This document shows positions 53,201-64,000 of a stretch of DNA of 64,000 nt, one piece after another. The notes beneath the pieces were generated by a model that saw nothing but the letters and a program-made list of their open reading frames with translations, was not told where the DNA came from and made no database searches. The translations under genes and the position numbers were made by a program. Origin of the DNA: Larix kaempferi. Lineage: Eukaryota > Streptophyta > Pinopsida > Pinales > Pinaceae. The stretch is from positions 4,527,501-4,591,500 of the forward strand of contig BSBM01000877.1 in assembly GCA_027924585.1 (NCBI GenBank), written 5' to 3'. The stretch's first letter is position 1; every line of letters starts with the position of its first letter.

Positions 53201-55945
53201 GCAAATAAAATGCTAAAGTGGGAAGCCTCCGAAACCTGGTAAGCCTCGGTGGTAACCTCGTGGCCTCCATAGTTCTTAAGAAGTCTCTTTTGACGTGATG
53301 TTGTTCTATGTTGATTTTGCCGAAGTCTCGGTTTTCGTTCTTGGTTCAATGTAATAGTTTATGCTTTTTGAAGTTGTGAGGCAATACTTTGGTCTGGGAG
53401 GGTTGAACCCTCGACCAGTTCTCCTTCATTGGTTTTCTCAACGTAATATGTAAAGATTTGGAAATAAATAAATTACAAGCTCAGACTTGGGAGTAATTTG
53501 TTAAAACTGTGTTTTTATTATTGTGATGTGGATATCTAGATGAATATGCGGCCTTTAGGGTCTGTTTTGGTTAATAAGCAAAGTAGTTACAGGGTTTGAT
53601 ATCTTATGGCCTTGACCCATTTGTCTTTGAGTCTTTTAAATATTTATCAACCATGCCTGAGAGCATTAGTCTCGACAGTCTACATGAATTTATGAAATGT
53701 TTAATACTATATTAGTAAGGGCTGAGACCATAAGTTTTTCTTTTGAAATACTTTAGAAAATCCAAGCGCTGAAATGGTTGAAACGTTGGATTAAAGTGGT
53801 TACTGTGTTTAAAATAACTTGTAAGGTATATATAAAAGCAAAGAGCTGAAATGACCAAGTCTAGTTTGATATAATTTCTTTGTTTTTAGATTAGACTTGA
53901 TTTAGATATGGAATCGTGAATGTTTTTAAGACTACCAGTTATACATCGGCAAGGTGCCTTGGTTCGAAACCCTGTCTAAAAAGTTTTGGGATTTTAAGCG
54001 TTATGATTGTACAAGTTGTGAAACCCTAACCGACGCTAGTTACTAAATTAACTGTAAAAAGAATAAGGGTTTTGAATCCAAAAATTAAATATGTAACCTG
54101 TAAAATGAGGTCCGTCTATGTTATTAAACTCTGTCTTGGAAATTTTATTGAAATTTATTAAATTGATAAAATGTTATCCTAGTATTACTTGAATAGCTAG
54201 GATTGAGATTCTAGGCAATTGCCCTAAATTTAGATTTGTAGTTTCAAAGATATATGTATAAATATAACAATAGTGTTATTTATTTGATATACTTGGGTTC
54301 GGTCTTATATTGTATTGTTTTCAAGTCATAACTTGCTTTGTATAAAACTGTACTTTGAGTTTGGATACTGATAGAATTTGAAGGGCTGGAAACTAAAAGG
54401 CCTTAGAAGGATTCTTAGATTGTTTGTTTTCTGAAAATAAAAGATTTCCCTATCACATCAATTAGGATTGTATGCAGAAATCTCTACTATTTGAGTTATT
54501 CTATTCTATTACTATAAACATAAAAATATTACAAAGTCTGAACAGTATAAATATTGTTATACTTTTCTATGACAAAAGACCTAAGTTGTAATAACTATAA
54601 AATCGTATATAAAAGTTGGACGCTTAGGAAAAAAGCTAAACAAGAATCCTAAATGATTGCTATATAATAAAATTCATTCAAGACTTTCTTCATTCGGTTT
54701 TTGTATATTTGCCATGGACACAAATGAAATTGGAGTAAGTTTATTATTGGCAATAAATTTATCCATTTTCCTATGTTAATATAGAATAATTACCCTATGA
54801 AAAATATCCTTGGGCGAAAATATGATAGGCTTATCTACCTTGTGCACATTACAAAATGCTTTCGATTAGAATGTAAATGTATCTCACTGGATTTTCCTCA
54901 ACCTTTCCTTGAAAAGAAATCATCTATGACATATTCCTTTTTATTTATGTTTCTGTGTAAAATATATACTTGCTTTCATTTAGATACTCATGCCTTAATC
55001 GATCTTTTCCAATAAGTATCTTTTAATGCAAATGTGCTTTGTGTGGGAAATATGGGTTTTTGATCCGCATCACTTTAACATTTACTTAATGGTTTTATGT
55101 TTTACTTTACAAAAATAGAAACATAGGTATCATAATATATATTGATAACTCAATGTGTATTGAAGACCTTTAGTTAGCCTTTACATAACTAAATATGCAT
55201 AGAAGACATTTCCATTATTGAAGTTTTTTTTTTTTCATTTTAATGGATTGTAGTGAGTTATAGAGTTAGTTTTTAGTTGCCTATAAAAAGTGTTGGTTTT
55301 TAGTTCTTTAAATATCTTTTAATTAATGTTATTTGTAAATTTTAATTATTTTTAAATAATTTTATTTGATTTTGTTTCTATTACTCAAATTGTTTTTTAT
55401 GTTTATGAATTTTTAATAAGTTATCAATAGATTAATTTTTAAATTTTAAATATTTTTTTAAATTAAATTTATTTCTAAATTTTAATTATTTCAAAATATT
55501 TTAATTATATAAATTAGATTATTTAAATTAAAATATCTAAAATTCATAGTAGGTTTTGCTGTTATTTAAAAACTTTGTTATTAAGAACATAAATATAAGT
55601 AAATAGACAAAGACATGCACAAGCATCACTTTTGAGCTAGTAACAAGATCCTTTCAAAAAAGACAATTGTCAAAATGACAAGTTTTGATGTGCAAATCAT
55701 GTAGTTAACAGAAGACCCAGTTTTATGGTTTTGTTGAAAGATAATCCGATCTTTGTTTATGAAGATGAAATCCACACAAAGCATTTGAAAGATTTCCTAC
55801 AATACAACGCCCTTTGTAAAGTTAAGAGGAGTCTTCCCCATGTTTTCAATTACCTCCTCCAGTTAACTCAAATGCTTCTCTCCAACAAAACTTGCTTTCC
55901 ATAATCATAAATTACAAAATGCAGAATATAGAAACATCATTTTCA

Positions 55946-56280
55946 ACTACAATGTCGGGGACATTGCCACCTCGTGGCTCTTGTTAAAGTATAGCCACGA
56001 GCGTGCCATCTACATGTATAACTTTGACATAAAGCATTGTAAAATTAATTTATTTATGTCAATACTAATATGTTGGATGTCATTAACATGTATTGTTGAA
56101 TTTATGAAGTCTTAATTATTGAATTATGGTTGGTGACATATCATCATTATATGTAATTTCAATAAAAATCTAAGTAAAAATGTGTTAATCATGGAAATAA
56201 TTTTAAGTACATACTTTGACATAAATAATGTAAAATTATTTTCTTCTAAATATTTGTGAATTTTAATGTTTCTTCATCTT
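55946..56280. repeat. Dispersed repeat with a CAATGTC-GGG-GACATTG palindrome at its edge
   Basis: The left edge holds a perfect 17-base palindrome, CAATGTCGGGGACATTG, then CCACCTCGTGGCTCTTGTT, the reverse complement of 27147-27165. After it come AT-rich blocks (ACTTTGACATAAAG, GTTGAATTTATGAAGTCTTAATTATT, ATCATCA) matching 52080-52245 in part-repeated order. This is about one and a third copies of the family. Confidence 0.65.
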
Positions 56281-59200
56281 GAATTTTTTCATTTACTTAT
56301 AATAAAAAAAATTATTTGATTTTAACACAAACATAAATATAAATACCATGTTTTGCACAAATTTAACATATATAACATGTTTCGATAGTTAGTTTTTTCA
56401 AACCTAAGGAAAATAAAATTGAAATCAATATTAATCTTTACAATTTTATTTTATATTAATTCAAATTTGTGACTAATTGGATTACATCTTAAATTAGATG
56501 CAACACAAAATGGGTTTGAGTTTACACTTAATAATAAAGTGGCAATGTTACTAAATACATTAAATTTGTGCCAAATTTACATTTAATAATTAATAATAAC
56601 CTATCCTCTGATGTCATTTTTAAAGTAATAATTAATTTCTAATTTATAGAATATTGTTAAACAATATTCTATTTATAATTTAAATAATATATTGAATTAT
56701 TGAAATCACATCAATTAATATTTTGTTTGATTATGTAATGAAAAAAAAATTAATAATATAATCATGTTTAGAGATATTTATTTTCTTTTTTCTTTTTTTT
56801 AAATATTTTTAATTCAATTTTATATATATATAATTTCATTTTTTTATACAAATTAAATCTCCTTTAAAATCTTTACTTTATTAAAACCTATCCATCCAAA
56901 AAAATAAATCAGCTTTAGTTACAACAAGTCAATGACAATGCTTTCTTTCCCATCACAAAGAATAAATATTCTTCCTTCACAAGAAAAGCACAACATGGTA
57001 CAAACATCCATTGACAACCCCTCGTATACATTGACAAGCCCTCATATACAATAACCAATTGTAGAGATGAAAAGACTCATCCCAATGAAATTCATGTTTT
57101 GTAAAAGTAAGGTTGACAAAATAGGTCATTTCCCACTTTTCCACATTAATATACTAAACCCTAATACTTATGTGTTATTATGTCTTTATATTAATATATA
57201 TACATTATATGTTACTATATCTTTATATAAATATTATACATTATCATCTTGTCTATATATGTGAAGACATAAAAAATAAAAGAGAACATTGGATTTGATC
57301 CCCCTAATAGGTTTTCAAAGAGAGCCAGTACGTGCCCCCACTAGCAAACAGCCACTCTATCCTAAAATATTCCATCTCGTACGGGGTAGATCATTTTTCT
57401 CACAAACTTTGGTTTATATGAATAAAATATTGTAAAGAGGATGGTGTTCATACGCCCACATGGGATGCTCTAGTGGGTCACATGTGTACATAAATTTAGT
57501 TTGTACACATGTGAATATATTGGTTTCATATAAATAAGAAAAATAATTAATAATAGGATCTCATTTATGGCATATTAATTATATAAGAAATCTAAATACA
57601 ACATGCATAGTTCAATAGTTGAGTTAGTTCTCCTCTCCATACTCAAAATATATCACAATGAGGTCAGGTTGGGACCTTGGTTAAGAGTCTTCCATCTACT
57701 GATTTTTACTGCTATCATTTTTATCTTTTAATTAAATCATTATATTTATTTCTCCATTAATTTAATTGATGATTTCTTTATATTGTTTGTTTTTCCTGTC
57801 CTCTGTAGTCTAAGCAATAAGAGATTCGGTTAACCAATATTTCTCTACCATTTTGCAATAACTTGGAATCCTTGCTTTTGGAGAATCAATTAACTGTCAT
57901 CCATTGCAATACTTCTAGATTGATTGTTTCACTTGGGGTCCTCATCCTTTCTTTCTTGACCTTCTTCTCCAATTCTCCCACTTCACTTCAGAGAATTTGT
58001 AGTGATAGCTATGAGTAGCCTCCATGGCATATCGCTTAACCCTTGTTATTTTTTGAGTTTCCTTCACCTTTGATTTGATTTTACAAGTTCTGGATCTTCG
58101 GCCTAGTGACTTTGCTACCTTCCCCTACCTTGTTCGGGGTTGGAATTTCCCCTTCCCTATCAACGTTTTGAAAGTCCACCATTGCTACGAAATGTGAAGC
58201 TACATACTAAGTACTTTTCCAAGCTAACCCCTAGCCAAGTGTATGTCTGTATACGTCTTTTATTTGAATGTTGGATGTATTAATGAGTTAAGATGACAAG
58301 CTACAATAATCATCAAAGTCAGTCTCCAATAGCATTTAATTTTTTCATGTAGTTAGAAATATGTGGTGAATTGTTCAAAGCTCACATTATAATTACACTT
58401 AGCAATGATCTTGGTTAGTGAAAAAAGAATTATGACTTTAGTATCTCATTGTCCAAAGTAAGGTATATATATACATGAAACTTTTTCTTAATAGAATGTC
58501 ACTCTCAGTAGTCATCCACTACACAACTTAACAAAGTTCTACTCAAAATATTTTTGATATTAATGTGGAATGTTGTTTATATTAATGTGAAATGCATATT
58601 TTTTATGCAACTTTCCTATTCATGTGTCTTGTTGGCCTTATTCTATGAGCTTTTTGTCTTCGATGCAATTATAATTTTTATTGGGTTTAATTATAGGATA
58701 TTTAATCTCAAGGACTAACTTAAGTGATCATGAATTAAACATGAGATTTTTTTTCTAAATTAGGAAGGTCACATAGAGAAGATCACAAATTCAATTTATT
58801 TGATCTTTTAAAATCAAGTACTTGGAACTTAAGCATCAATAATTTACCCTAATTAACATATATCAATGACAATAAAATATCATAAATAACTATATAGAAA
58901 AATATCAATTTTAAAATTTAAAACTATAAAATTATCAATATTTCAAGTTAAACCTATAAACATTAAATAAAATACAAACCAAAACAATAATTAGCATAGC
59001 CATACTTTTAAAATAAATAAAAAGATCAACTCCTTTGACATAATATCATAATAATATCTCATGTCATTTAAAAAATTCATATATTATATAAATAAATAAA
59101 AATTTCGAACATAAAGCCTATATAACAACTTCCTATGGAGACAACACCAATCGTATATATAACCCCACATTAAAAAATAAAACATGAAAAGTATCCACTA

Positions 59201-59543
59201 TATAACCATAAACAAATCTCCTCTCTACAAGGATATTATATTACAAAAACAAATCTCCTCCCAACAAACAAATATTCTCTTTACAAGGATATTTCCTTCA
59301 TATAGAAGTTTTGTTTGGAAATTAAGAAAAGAAAAAAATGTATCTAAAACAATTACGGATATTGCCTTAATATGGAAGTTTTGTTTGGAAATTAAGAGAA
59401 ATATATATATATATATAACTAACAATAAACTATCCTAAAATATGTGATTAACTAGTATTTATCACTAGAAATATATATATCAATCTTTAGAATTCTTCTT
59501 CTTTCCTAAAATCTTATAATGGAAGGTGATTGAACCGCCAACT
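56281..59543. other. AT-rich non-coding DNA
   Basis: Long A/T runs and short frames (57067-57264, 59184-59438) with no domain. 59268-59400 contains two imperfect copies of TTCCTTCATATAGAAGTTTTG-like sequence about 70 bp apart. No gene seen. Confidence 0.4.
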
Positions 59544-59980
59544 TGTTGGAGATAATATTAAGTTAATACTATATAGTTTTATTAATTTATGTTACTATTA
59601 TTAGTTAAAATTAGAACTAATCAGCACAACCTAGTGTGTTTTACTAGTCTAATGCTGGTAGTAATGCTAGTAGTAGGTATGCATGTGTACATCAATTTTG
59701 GTAACAACTCACCTAGAGTTAGGATGTGTGGATCAGAATAGGGATGGATAACAACAATCTTTTTGTTATGCACCAAATTCCCAAAAGAGCATAAAATAAG
59801 GAAGAGTGAGTAATCCAACACCTTAAGAATGAAGAAATAAATAAGAAGCCTCTTCGAGGGGCAAACATCTTTTTACAATTCTAGCCAACCATACAATTAC
59901 AATTCAGGTTCTAACTGACCAATAAAGACAATAGTAATATAATAATAGAAATGTAATGTCACAATAAATAGATATTAACA
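59544..59980 (-). repeat. gypsy 2 3' LTR
   Basis: The plus strand starts TGTTGGAGATAATATTAAG and ends GATATTAACA, so the minus strand runs TGTTAATATC to ATCTCCAACA. The right edge is supported by the polypurine tract. The left edge rests on the TG and on resemblance to common gypsy LTR ends. No partner in the window. Confidence 0.6.
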
Positions 59981-59995
59981 TGCCCCTCCCCCTTC
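59981..59995 (-). promoter_or_regulatory. gypsy 2 polypurine tract
   Basis: The minus strand reads GAAGGGGGAGGGGCA immediately before the LTR start. Confidence 0.8.
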
Positions 59996-60072
59996 AAACA
60001 AGTTTTTTCCTCAACACTTTATTAACTCTAAGTGTTTTTGCATGAAGAACTCATCTTCCCATGTCGCCTCTT

Positions 60073-60630
60073 CTATTGCCAATTTATGTCCACTAATGAA
60101 GTACTCAGTAATTGCTCGATTCGTAGTTGCTTGATCCTAGTGTCAAGGATTGTTTCAGGTTCTAGTATTAATTTCCATTCTTCATCAATCTCTAGTAAAA
60201 TAGTATGTACTGGGATTTTATCACCAATTACCTTTTTTAGGAAAGAAACATGGAAGATTGGATGTACACATGAATATGGATGCAACTCTAATTTGTAAGC
60301 CATACTTCCAATCCTCGGCAACACCTTATAGATACCATAATACTTGGGTGCTAATTTATTGTCCTTCTGTGGTTGCTTCAAGGACATCTATTTGTATGGT
60401 TGTAGTCTAAAAAATACCCAATATCCCACTTCAAATTTCATTTCACTACGATGTTGAGTTGCTTGTTGTTTCATCCTATTTTGTGCTATAGCCAAGTTAT
60501 CTTTGAATAGTTGGAGAACCTCTTGTTGGTACACTATGTGATCCTCAACTGCTTGAACCTTAACTTTCTCTTTTAAGGATGATGTGATGGAAGGAGGATG
60601 ATATACATAAAGTGTTGTAAATGGTGACAA
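60073..60630 (-). pseudogene. gypsy 2 integrase C-terminus with chromodomain-type tail
   Basis: The frame from 60630 reads MSPFTTLYVYHPPSIT and then a helical linker to FEVGYWVFFRLQPYK. A TAG at 60388-60390 interrupts it, and the same frame continues KLAPKYYGIYKVLPRIG, AYKLELHP, IHPIFHVSFLKK-type residues and LEPETILDTRIKQL. This is the GPY/F module and the start of the chromodomain region. In working elements the chromodomain targets integration to particular chromatin. Its aromatic cage cannot be completed here. Confidence 0.85.
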
Positions 60631-60904
60631 TTTTTATGAAGTTATAAGGCAATATGTGTTAATGTTCAACCATTTTGCTAAGGGAAATCACTTTACCCAT
60701 TGTGTTTGTTTATCATATGCAAAGAAACTAAAGTAATCTTATAGGGTATTTTTTCACAGTCTCAGTTTTCCCATCAGATTGAGGATGGCAAGAAGATATA
60801 TGACCCAACCAGGTGCCCAAACAAGAAAATGCTTCCTTTTAAAAAAAACCAGTGAAAATTGGATCTCTATCACTGAAAATAATCTTGGATATTCCATGTA
60901 GCTT

Positions 60905-61500
60905 CTAAACAGTTTCCATGAATGTTGCAACTATTGTACTTGCTTTAAAAGGATGAGAAAGAGAGCAAAAATGGGGATACTTTGTGAGTCGATCCACTAC
61001 TACCATAATTAAAGTCTTTCTTTCTGACTTTGGTAGAACTGTGATAAATTCCATTAATACCTCTTCCCAATGTTGACATGGTATGGTTAACATGTGTATA
61101 ATACTTGGTGTCTTGATTGTCTCCCTGTTGGCAAACAAAACATTTTTCCACAAACTTTTGGGCATCAATTTTAAGACATTCCCAAAAAAACCTTCTTGAC
61201 CCTGTGGTAAATTTTATGTCCTCGTATATGAGAAGTGTGCAATTCCAAAAGGACTTCATGTTTGAGTTGAGAATTATTACATAAATCTAAGTGATCCTAG
61301 TACCATAGTGAATCATTCTTCCACACAAATTTATCATGTGAACTAGGTTCCTCTTATATTTGTTGAATTATATTGCATTCTTTATGATTATGTTTCCATT
61401 ATGCCATTGCTTCTTCCACCCAATCATATTACATAATGGATATAACACATAGTAATCCCTCTTTGTCATCTTATTTTTTTGAAAGTGCATCTGCCACCAC
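60905..61500 (-). pseudogene. gypsy 2 integrase core remnant
   Basis: The open frame 60905-61168 shows CQHWEEVLMEFITVLPKSE and MVVVDRLTKYPHF, at the place of the first catalytic acidic residues; the first aspartate is not clear and FIT replaces the usual catalytic motif. Upstream, around 61200-61260, LELHTSHIRGHK fits the H2C2 zinc region, and an overlapping frame (60945-61259) supplies part of the FWECLK-type zinc segment. Frameshifted and not functional. Confidence 0.75.
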
Positions 61501-62320
61501 ATTCTATTTTCATTTTTTTGTATATAATTTTAAAGTCATAACCTAACATCTTTTTAACCCATTTTTGTTTCTCTTCTAAAGATAATTAATGTTGTTCCAA
61601 GAAGTACTTAAGACTCCCATGACCTTATCTTACATTGAAGTGTCTTCCTATTAGGTAACGGTGTCGTTTATTAATGGCATGCAATATGGACAACATTTCC
61701 TTTTCATAAATTTGTTTGAGTATTTTTTCCTTTAAGCTGAAAAATTTCAAAGGCAGGGAGGCTTCCTTCCCGCATTAAAATTGCACCAATTCCATGCCCT
61801 GAGGCACCACATTCCATAATAAAGGTTTTTGTGACGTTGGGTATGGATAATACTAGATTTGTACACATCCATTTTTAGTTTTTTAGAAGCTTTGGTTTCT
61901 CCTTGAGTCCAAGGGAATGCCTCCTTTTTTACTAATCTTGTTAGAGGTGGTGCTATTTGACCATAATTCTTGAAAAACTTGCGGTAGTATCATGTCAATT
62001 CTAAGAATCGTATAATATTCTTCAAGGTTTTGTTAGGGTCCACTTTGACGCCTTCATTAGACACAATATGACCCAAATATTCCACTTCCTAAACCCCAAA
62101 AACACACTTAGAAGGATTGGCATATAGTTGGTTCTCCTTCAATAGTTTTAAGACCCTAGCAATGTGTTGTACATGCTCTTCCTAAGTTATTCTATATATT
62201 AGTATATCATCAAAAAATACTACACAAATTTTCTGAGGAAGGGTTTAAAAATAAAATTCAATGATCTTTGAAATGTGGAAGGTGCATTGGTAAGGAAAAT
62301 GTCATCACCAAAAATTCATA
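61501..62320 (-). pseudogene. gypsy 2 RT second half and RNase H, heavily decayed
   Basis: The minus strand at about 62200-62290 reads NAPSTFQ, then a stop, then FFDDILIY at the place of the catalytic YxDD box. Further on come HVQHIARVLKLLKEN, YANPSKCVFGV and EVEYLGHIVS. From 62030 to 61700 the RNase H tether and start are only partly readable. Several stops are present. Confidence 0.7.
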
Positions 62321-62895
62321 TTAACCTTCATGTGTTCTAAAGGCCATTTTTGGAATGTCTTCTTTCCTCATAATTTGATGATATCTAGAATGAAGATCCA
62401 ACTTGGTAAAAAAAATTAATCCATGTAATTCATCTAATAATTCATTAATGACGTGAATAGGAAACTTATCTTTAATGCTAATCTTATTTATCTCTCTATA
62501 ATCTAGAAACATACACCATGAAGCTTCATTTTTTTTAACCATCGCCACTAATCAAAGAAATCACTTTGGCTAGGTTGAATGATTCATGCATCTAAAATTT
62601 ATTGAACCATATTTTCAATCTCACTCTTTTGTGCAAATGGGTGCTTATAGGGTCTGATGTTAGGTGGGATACTTCCTAGTTGCAAGTGGGTAGCATGGTC
62701 ATGATCTCAAGTAGGTGGAAAAACTTTTGGCATCTCTCCAAATACTTTGGAATGATTGTCAATAACTTGTTGGAGATCCATTGTAATAGAGGTAATATAG
62801 GGTACAAATGCTTGAACATCTAGTGAGCACAATTTTGAAATTAATTCATAGTGTCGTGTTTTTAGAAAGTTTGCTATGTTGTTAAATATTATCAC
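62321..62895 (-). pseudogene. gypsy 2 RT first half
   Basis: Frame 62707-62895 ends in the segment before RT (DNHSKVFGEMPKVFPPT). Frame 62321-62548 carries MAMVKKNEASWCMFLDYREI, NKISIKDKFPIHVINELLDE and the first catalytic aspartate in FFTKLDLHSRYHQI. Conserved spacing shows this is one RT domain cut by frameshifts. Confidence 0.88.
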
Positions 62896-62943
62896 TTTAG
62901 AGGGTTTCCCTAGAATACCTATGATTTCAATTTCCTTTCCTTC

Positions 62944-63426
62944 TTAAGATAATCTCATGAAAAGTTCTTGTAAATTAAGACCCATTGTTCCCAATGATTG
63001 TATCCATTGGACCCCCGATACAACTTTAGCACCACCCATTTGGATTGAAATCATTGGACTATCCAATAAATACTCCCCCCTAGTAAGCTTAATATTGTGG
63101 CACTTCACTAAACAATTTATGGTACCTCCATATGCAATCATTACTTCAAATTTTGGTGCTATATATGCAAAGCAATTGAGAAATTTGTCTAGTTTGAAAT
63201 TAATGAAGTTATGGGTACTACCAGAATCAATCAACATTGTTTTTTTTTTTTTATATATCCTTCTATCCTGAGAGTTTGAGGAGTGACAATGCCAACCGAT
63301 GCATGACATGATATGGTTGGAGTAGTTTCTTCTAGATATACCTCTTGAGACTATTTTGGTTTTCAAAGTATATGTAGAATCATTTATTCTCACTACACGT
63401 ATGCCCCTTAGTATACTTACTGTCAC
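62944..63426 (-). pseudogene. gypsy 2 aspartic protease
   Basis: The 160-codon frame contains the active-site motif MLIDSGSTHNFI near residues 86-97. Further on it has EVMIAYGGTINC and SIQMGGAKVVSGVQWIQSLG, fitting the flap and C-terminal motifs of chromovirus proteases. The N-terminal 70 residues of this frame are not protease-like. A six-to-twelve-base T/A run near 63240 may be the site of slippage. Confidence 0.85.
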
Positions 63427-63580
63427 AATTGAAACATAGTCCCTTTGCTTTTCTTTCCTCCACTTGCTGAGGCATCAACTTTGTAGGTTGAGTGAGGCGG
63501 AAGGAAATATTTCCTTCTATATAGGTGTTAGTATAAGCCTTTCTAGTAGCCATATTTTTACATTCAACTTTCCTTGCCAA
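63380..63580 (-). pseudogene. gypsy 2 gag zinc-knuckle end
   Basis: The frame carries the segment LMPQQVEERKAKGLCFNCDS, then KYTKGHTCSENK. This is the zinc-knuckle form typical of chromovirus gag (CxxC, H, C). The upstream gag capsid continues to the window edge with stops (63581-64000), readable only in pieces. Confidence 0.85.
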
Positions 63581-64000
63581 ACTAAAAGCATTCTACAATG
63601 TTTTAGGTTCAAAGAGACATACCTCATGTTGAATGTTCTCCCTTAAAGTTCCCATAAATAGATCAAACAAATTATCCTCTAGAATGTTCTTCACTCTAAG
63701 ACTCAAATTTTGAAACTACTTAACGATGGACCCTTTTGCTTTAGATTTATCAATTGGCTAAAGAAGGTGTTGCTCTTAGTATCCCCATAATCTTCTATCA
63801 ATTCATCTATAAATATACACCAAGAGACAATAGAGTACTTTTTATGTTTGCAAAGCCATTGGTACCATACAAATTGATCAATTTATAAATACAATGATGC
63901 AATGGTTACCTTTTGTAAAGTTGGCACTTGGTATAGATCAAAGAATTGCTCCATCTATATTATCCATTATTGGATAATTTCCGTCAAATTTTCTCAACTC
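63581..64000 (-). pseudogene. gypsy 2 gag capsid fragment, runs off the window
   Basis: The minus strand shows pieces such as LKVKNILEDNLFDLFMGTLR and RQNQ-like residues that fit the capsid region before the zinc knuckle. Stops occur in every frame. The 5' end is beyond base 64000. Confidence 0.5.

Larger units (their letters stand above)
52269..55945. other. Mostly non-coding region with a GC-richer left part
   Basis: 52380-53000 is more GC-rich than its surroundings and has short frames (52471-52674 and 52628-52897 plus) with no recognised domain. 53200-55945 is AT-rich and has no supported coding. A weak two-exon reading at 53046-53200 is listed separately. The left part might be a promoter or a fragment of another mobile element. 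Confidence 0.35.
59544..64000 (-). mobile_element. Decayed chromovirus-like Ty3/gypsy element, 3' part (gypsy 2)
   Basis: On the minus strand, from the right edge leftward, are gag end, protease, RT, integrase, a chromodomain-type C-terminus, a polypurine tract and the 3' LTR. Many stops and frameshifts break the coding. The 5' part (gag start, primer site and 5' LTR) lies beyond base 64000. The residues resemble the Tekay/Del type of chromoviruses. Confidence 0.88.

Noticed and set aside
60032-60298. 88-codon plus frame over the gypsy 2 integrase tail
   Set aside because: It is the complement of the clearly recognised minus-strand integrase C-terminus.

Overview
This 64 kb window looks like intergenic DNA from a large, repeat-rich plant nuclear genome. 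The evidence is plant-type Ty1/copia and Ty3/gypsy LTR retrotransposons primed by initiator-tRNA-Met-like sites, a Tat/Ogre-type primer site, and an L1-clade LINE with a DUF4283/zinc-knuckle ORF1 and a C-terminal RNase H, a combination known from land plants. The species cannot be fixed from the sequence; a gymnosperm or another large-genome seed plant is plausible but unproven. I found no confident host protein gene, tRNA, rRNA or CRISPR array.

Layout. 1-5.3 kb: a decayed minus-strand Ty3/gypsy element (gag, protease, RT, RNase H, start of integrase) with its 5' LTR on the right. 5.3-7.56 kb: leader, primer site and a 943-bp LTR of a minus-strand Tat/Ogre-type element. 7.56-14.3 kb: a broken plus-strand Tat-like gag-protease region with no visible RT. 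16.6-24.85 kb: an old small element, recognised by two diverged ~0.3-kb LTRs, into which copia element A (18092-24314, TSD CTTAG) inserted. 25.9-27.2 kb: AT-rich tandem repeats. 27198-34564: copia element B, with almost identical LTRs, a broken coding region and four tandem-repeat arrays between pol and the 3' LTR. 36303-42795: a very young non-autonomous LTR element with apparently identical 2027-bp LTRs, TSD TTTGC and one intact 701-codon ORF of unknown function. 44498-52268: a ~254-bp terminal-inverted-repeat element split by a full-length LINE (44536-52035, 17-bp TSD) with both ORFs open. 52.3-59.5 kb: mostly AT-rich non-coding DNA, with a GC-rich hairpin and copies of the repeat family that also lies at 26.6-27.2 and 52.1 kb. 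59544-64000: a decayed minus-strand chromovirus-like gypsy element that runs off the right edge.

How the parts relate. The window is a nested record of insertions: copia A lies inside an older LTR element and the LINE lies inside a small inverted-repeat element. The two youngest LTR insertions cannot supply their own enzymes: copia B has a broken pol with a substituted RT catalytic residue, and the 36-43 kb element has no pol at all. Both therefore probably depended on proteins made elsewhere. The LINE is the only element here that still looks able to encode its full machinery. The most unusual items are the 701-codon ORF, the four tandem arrays in copia B, and the ATGTC-CCC-GACAT palindromes shared by dispersed repeats.
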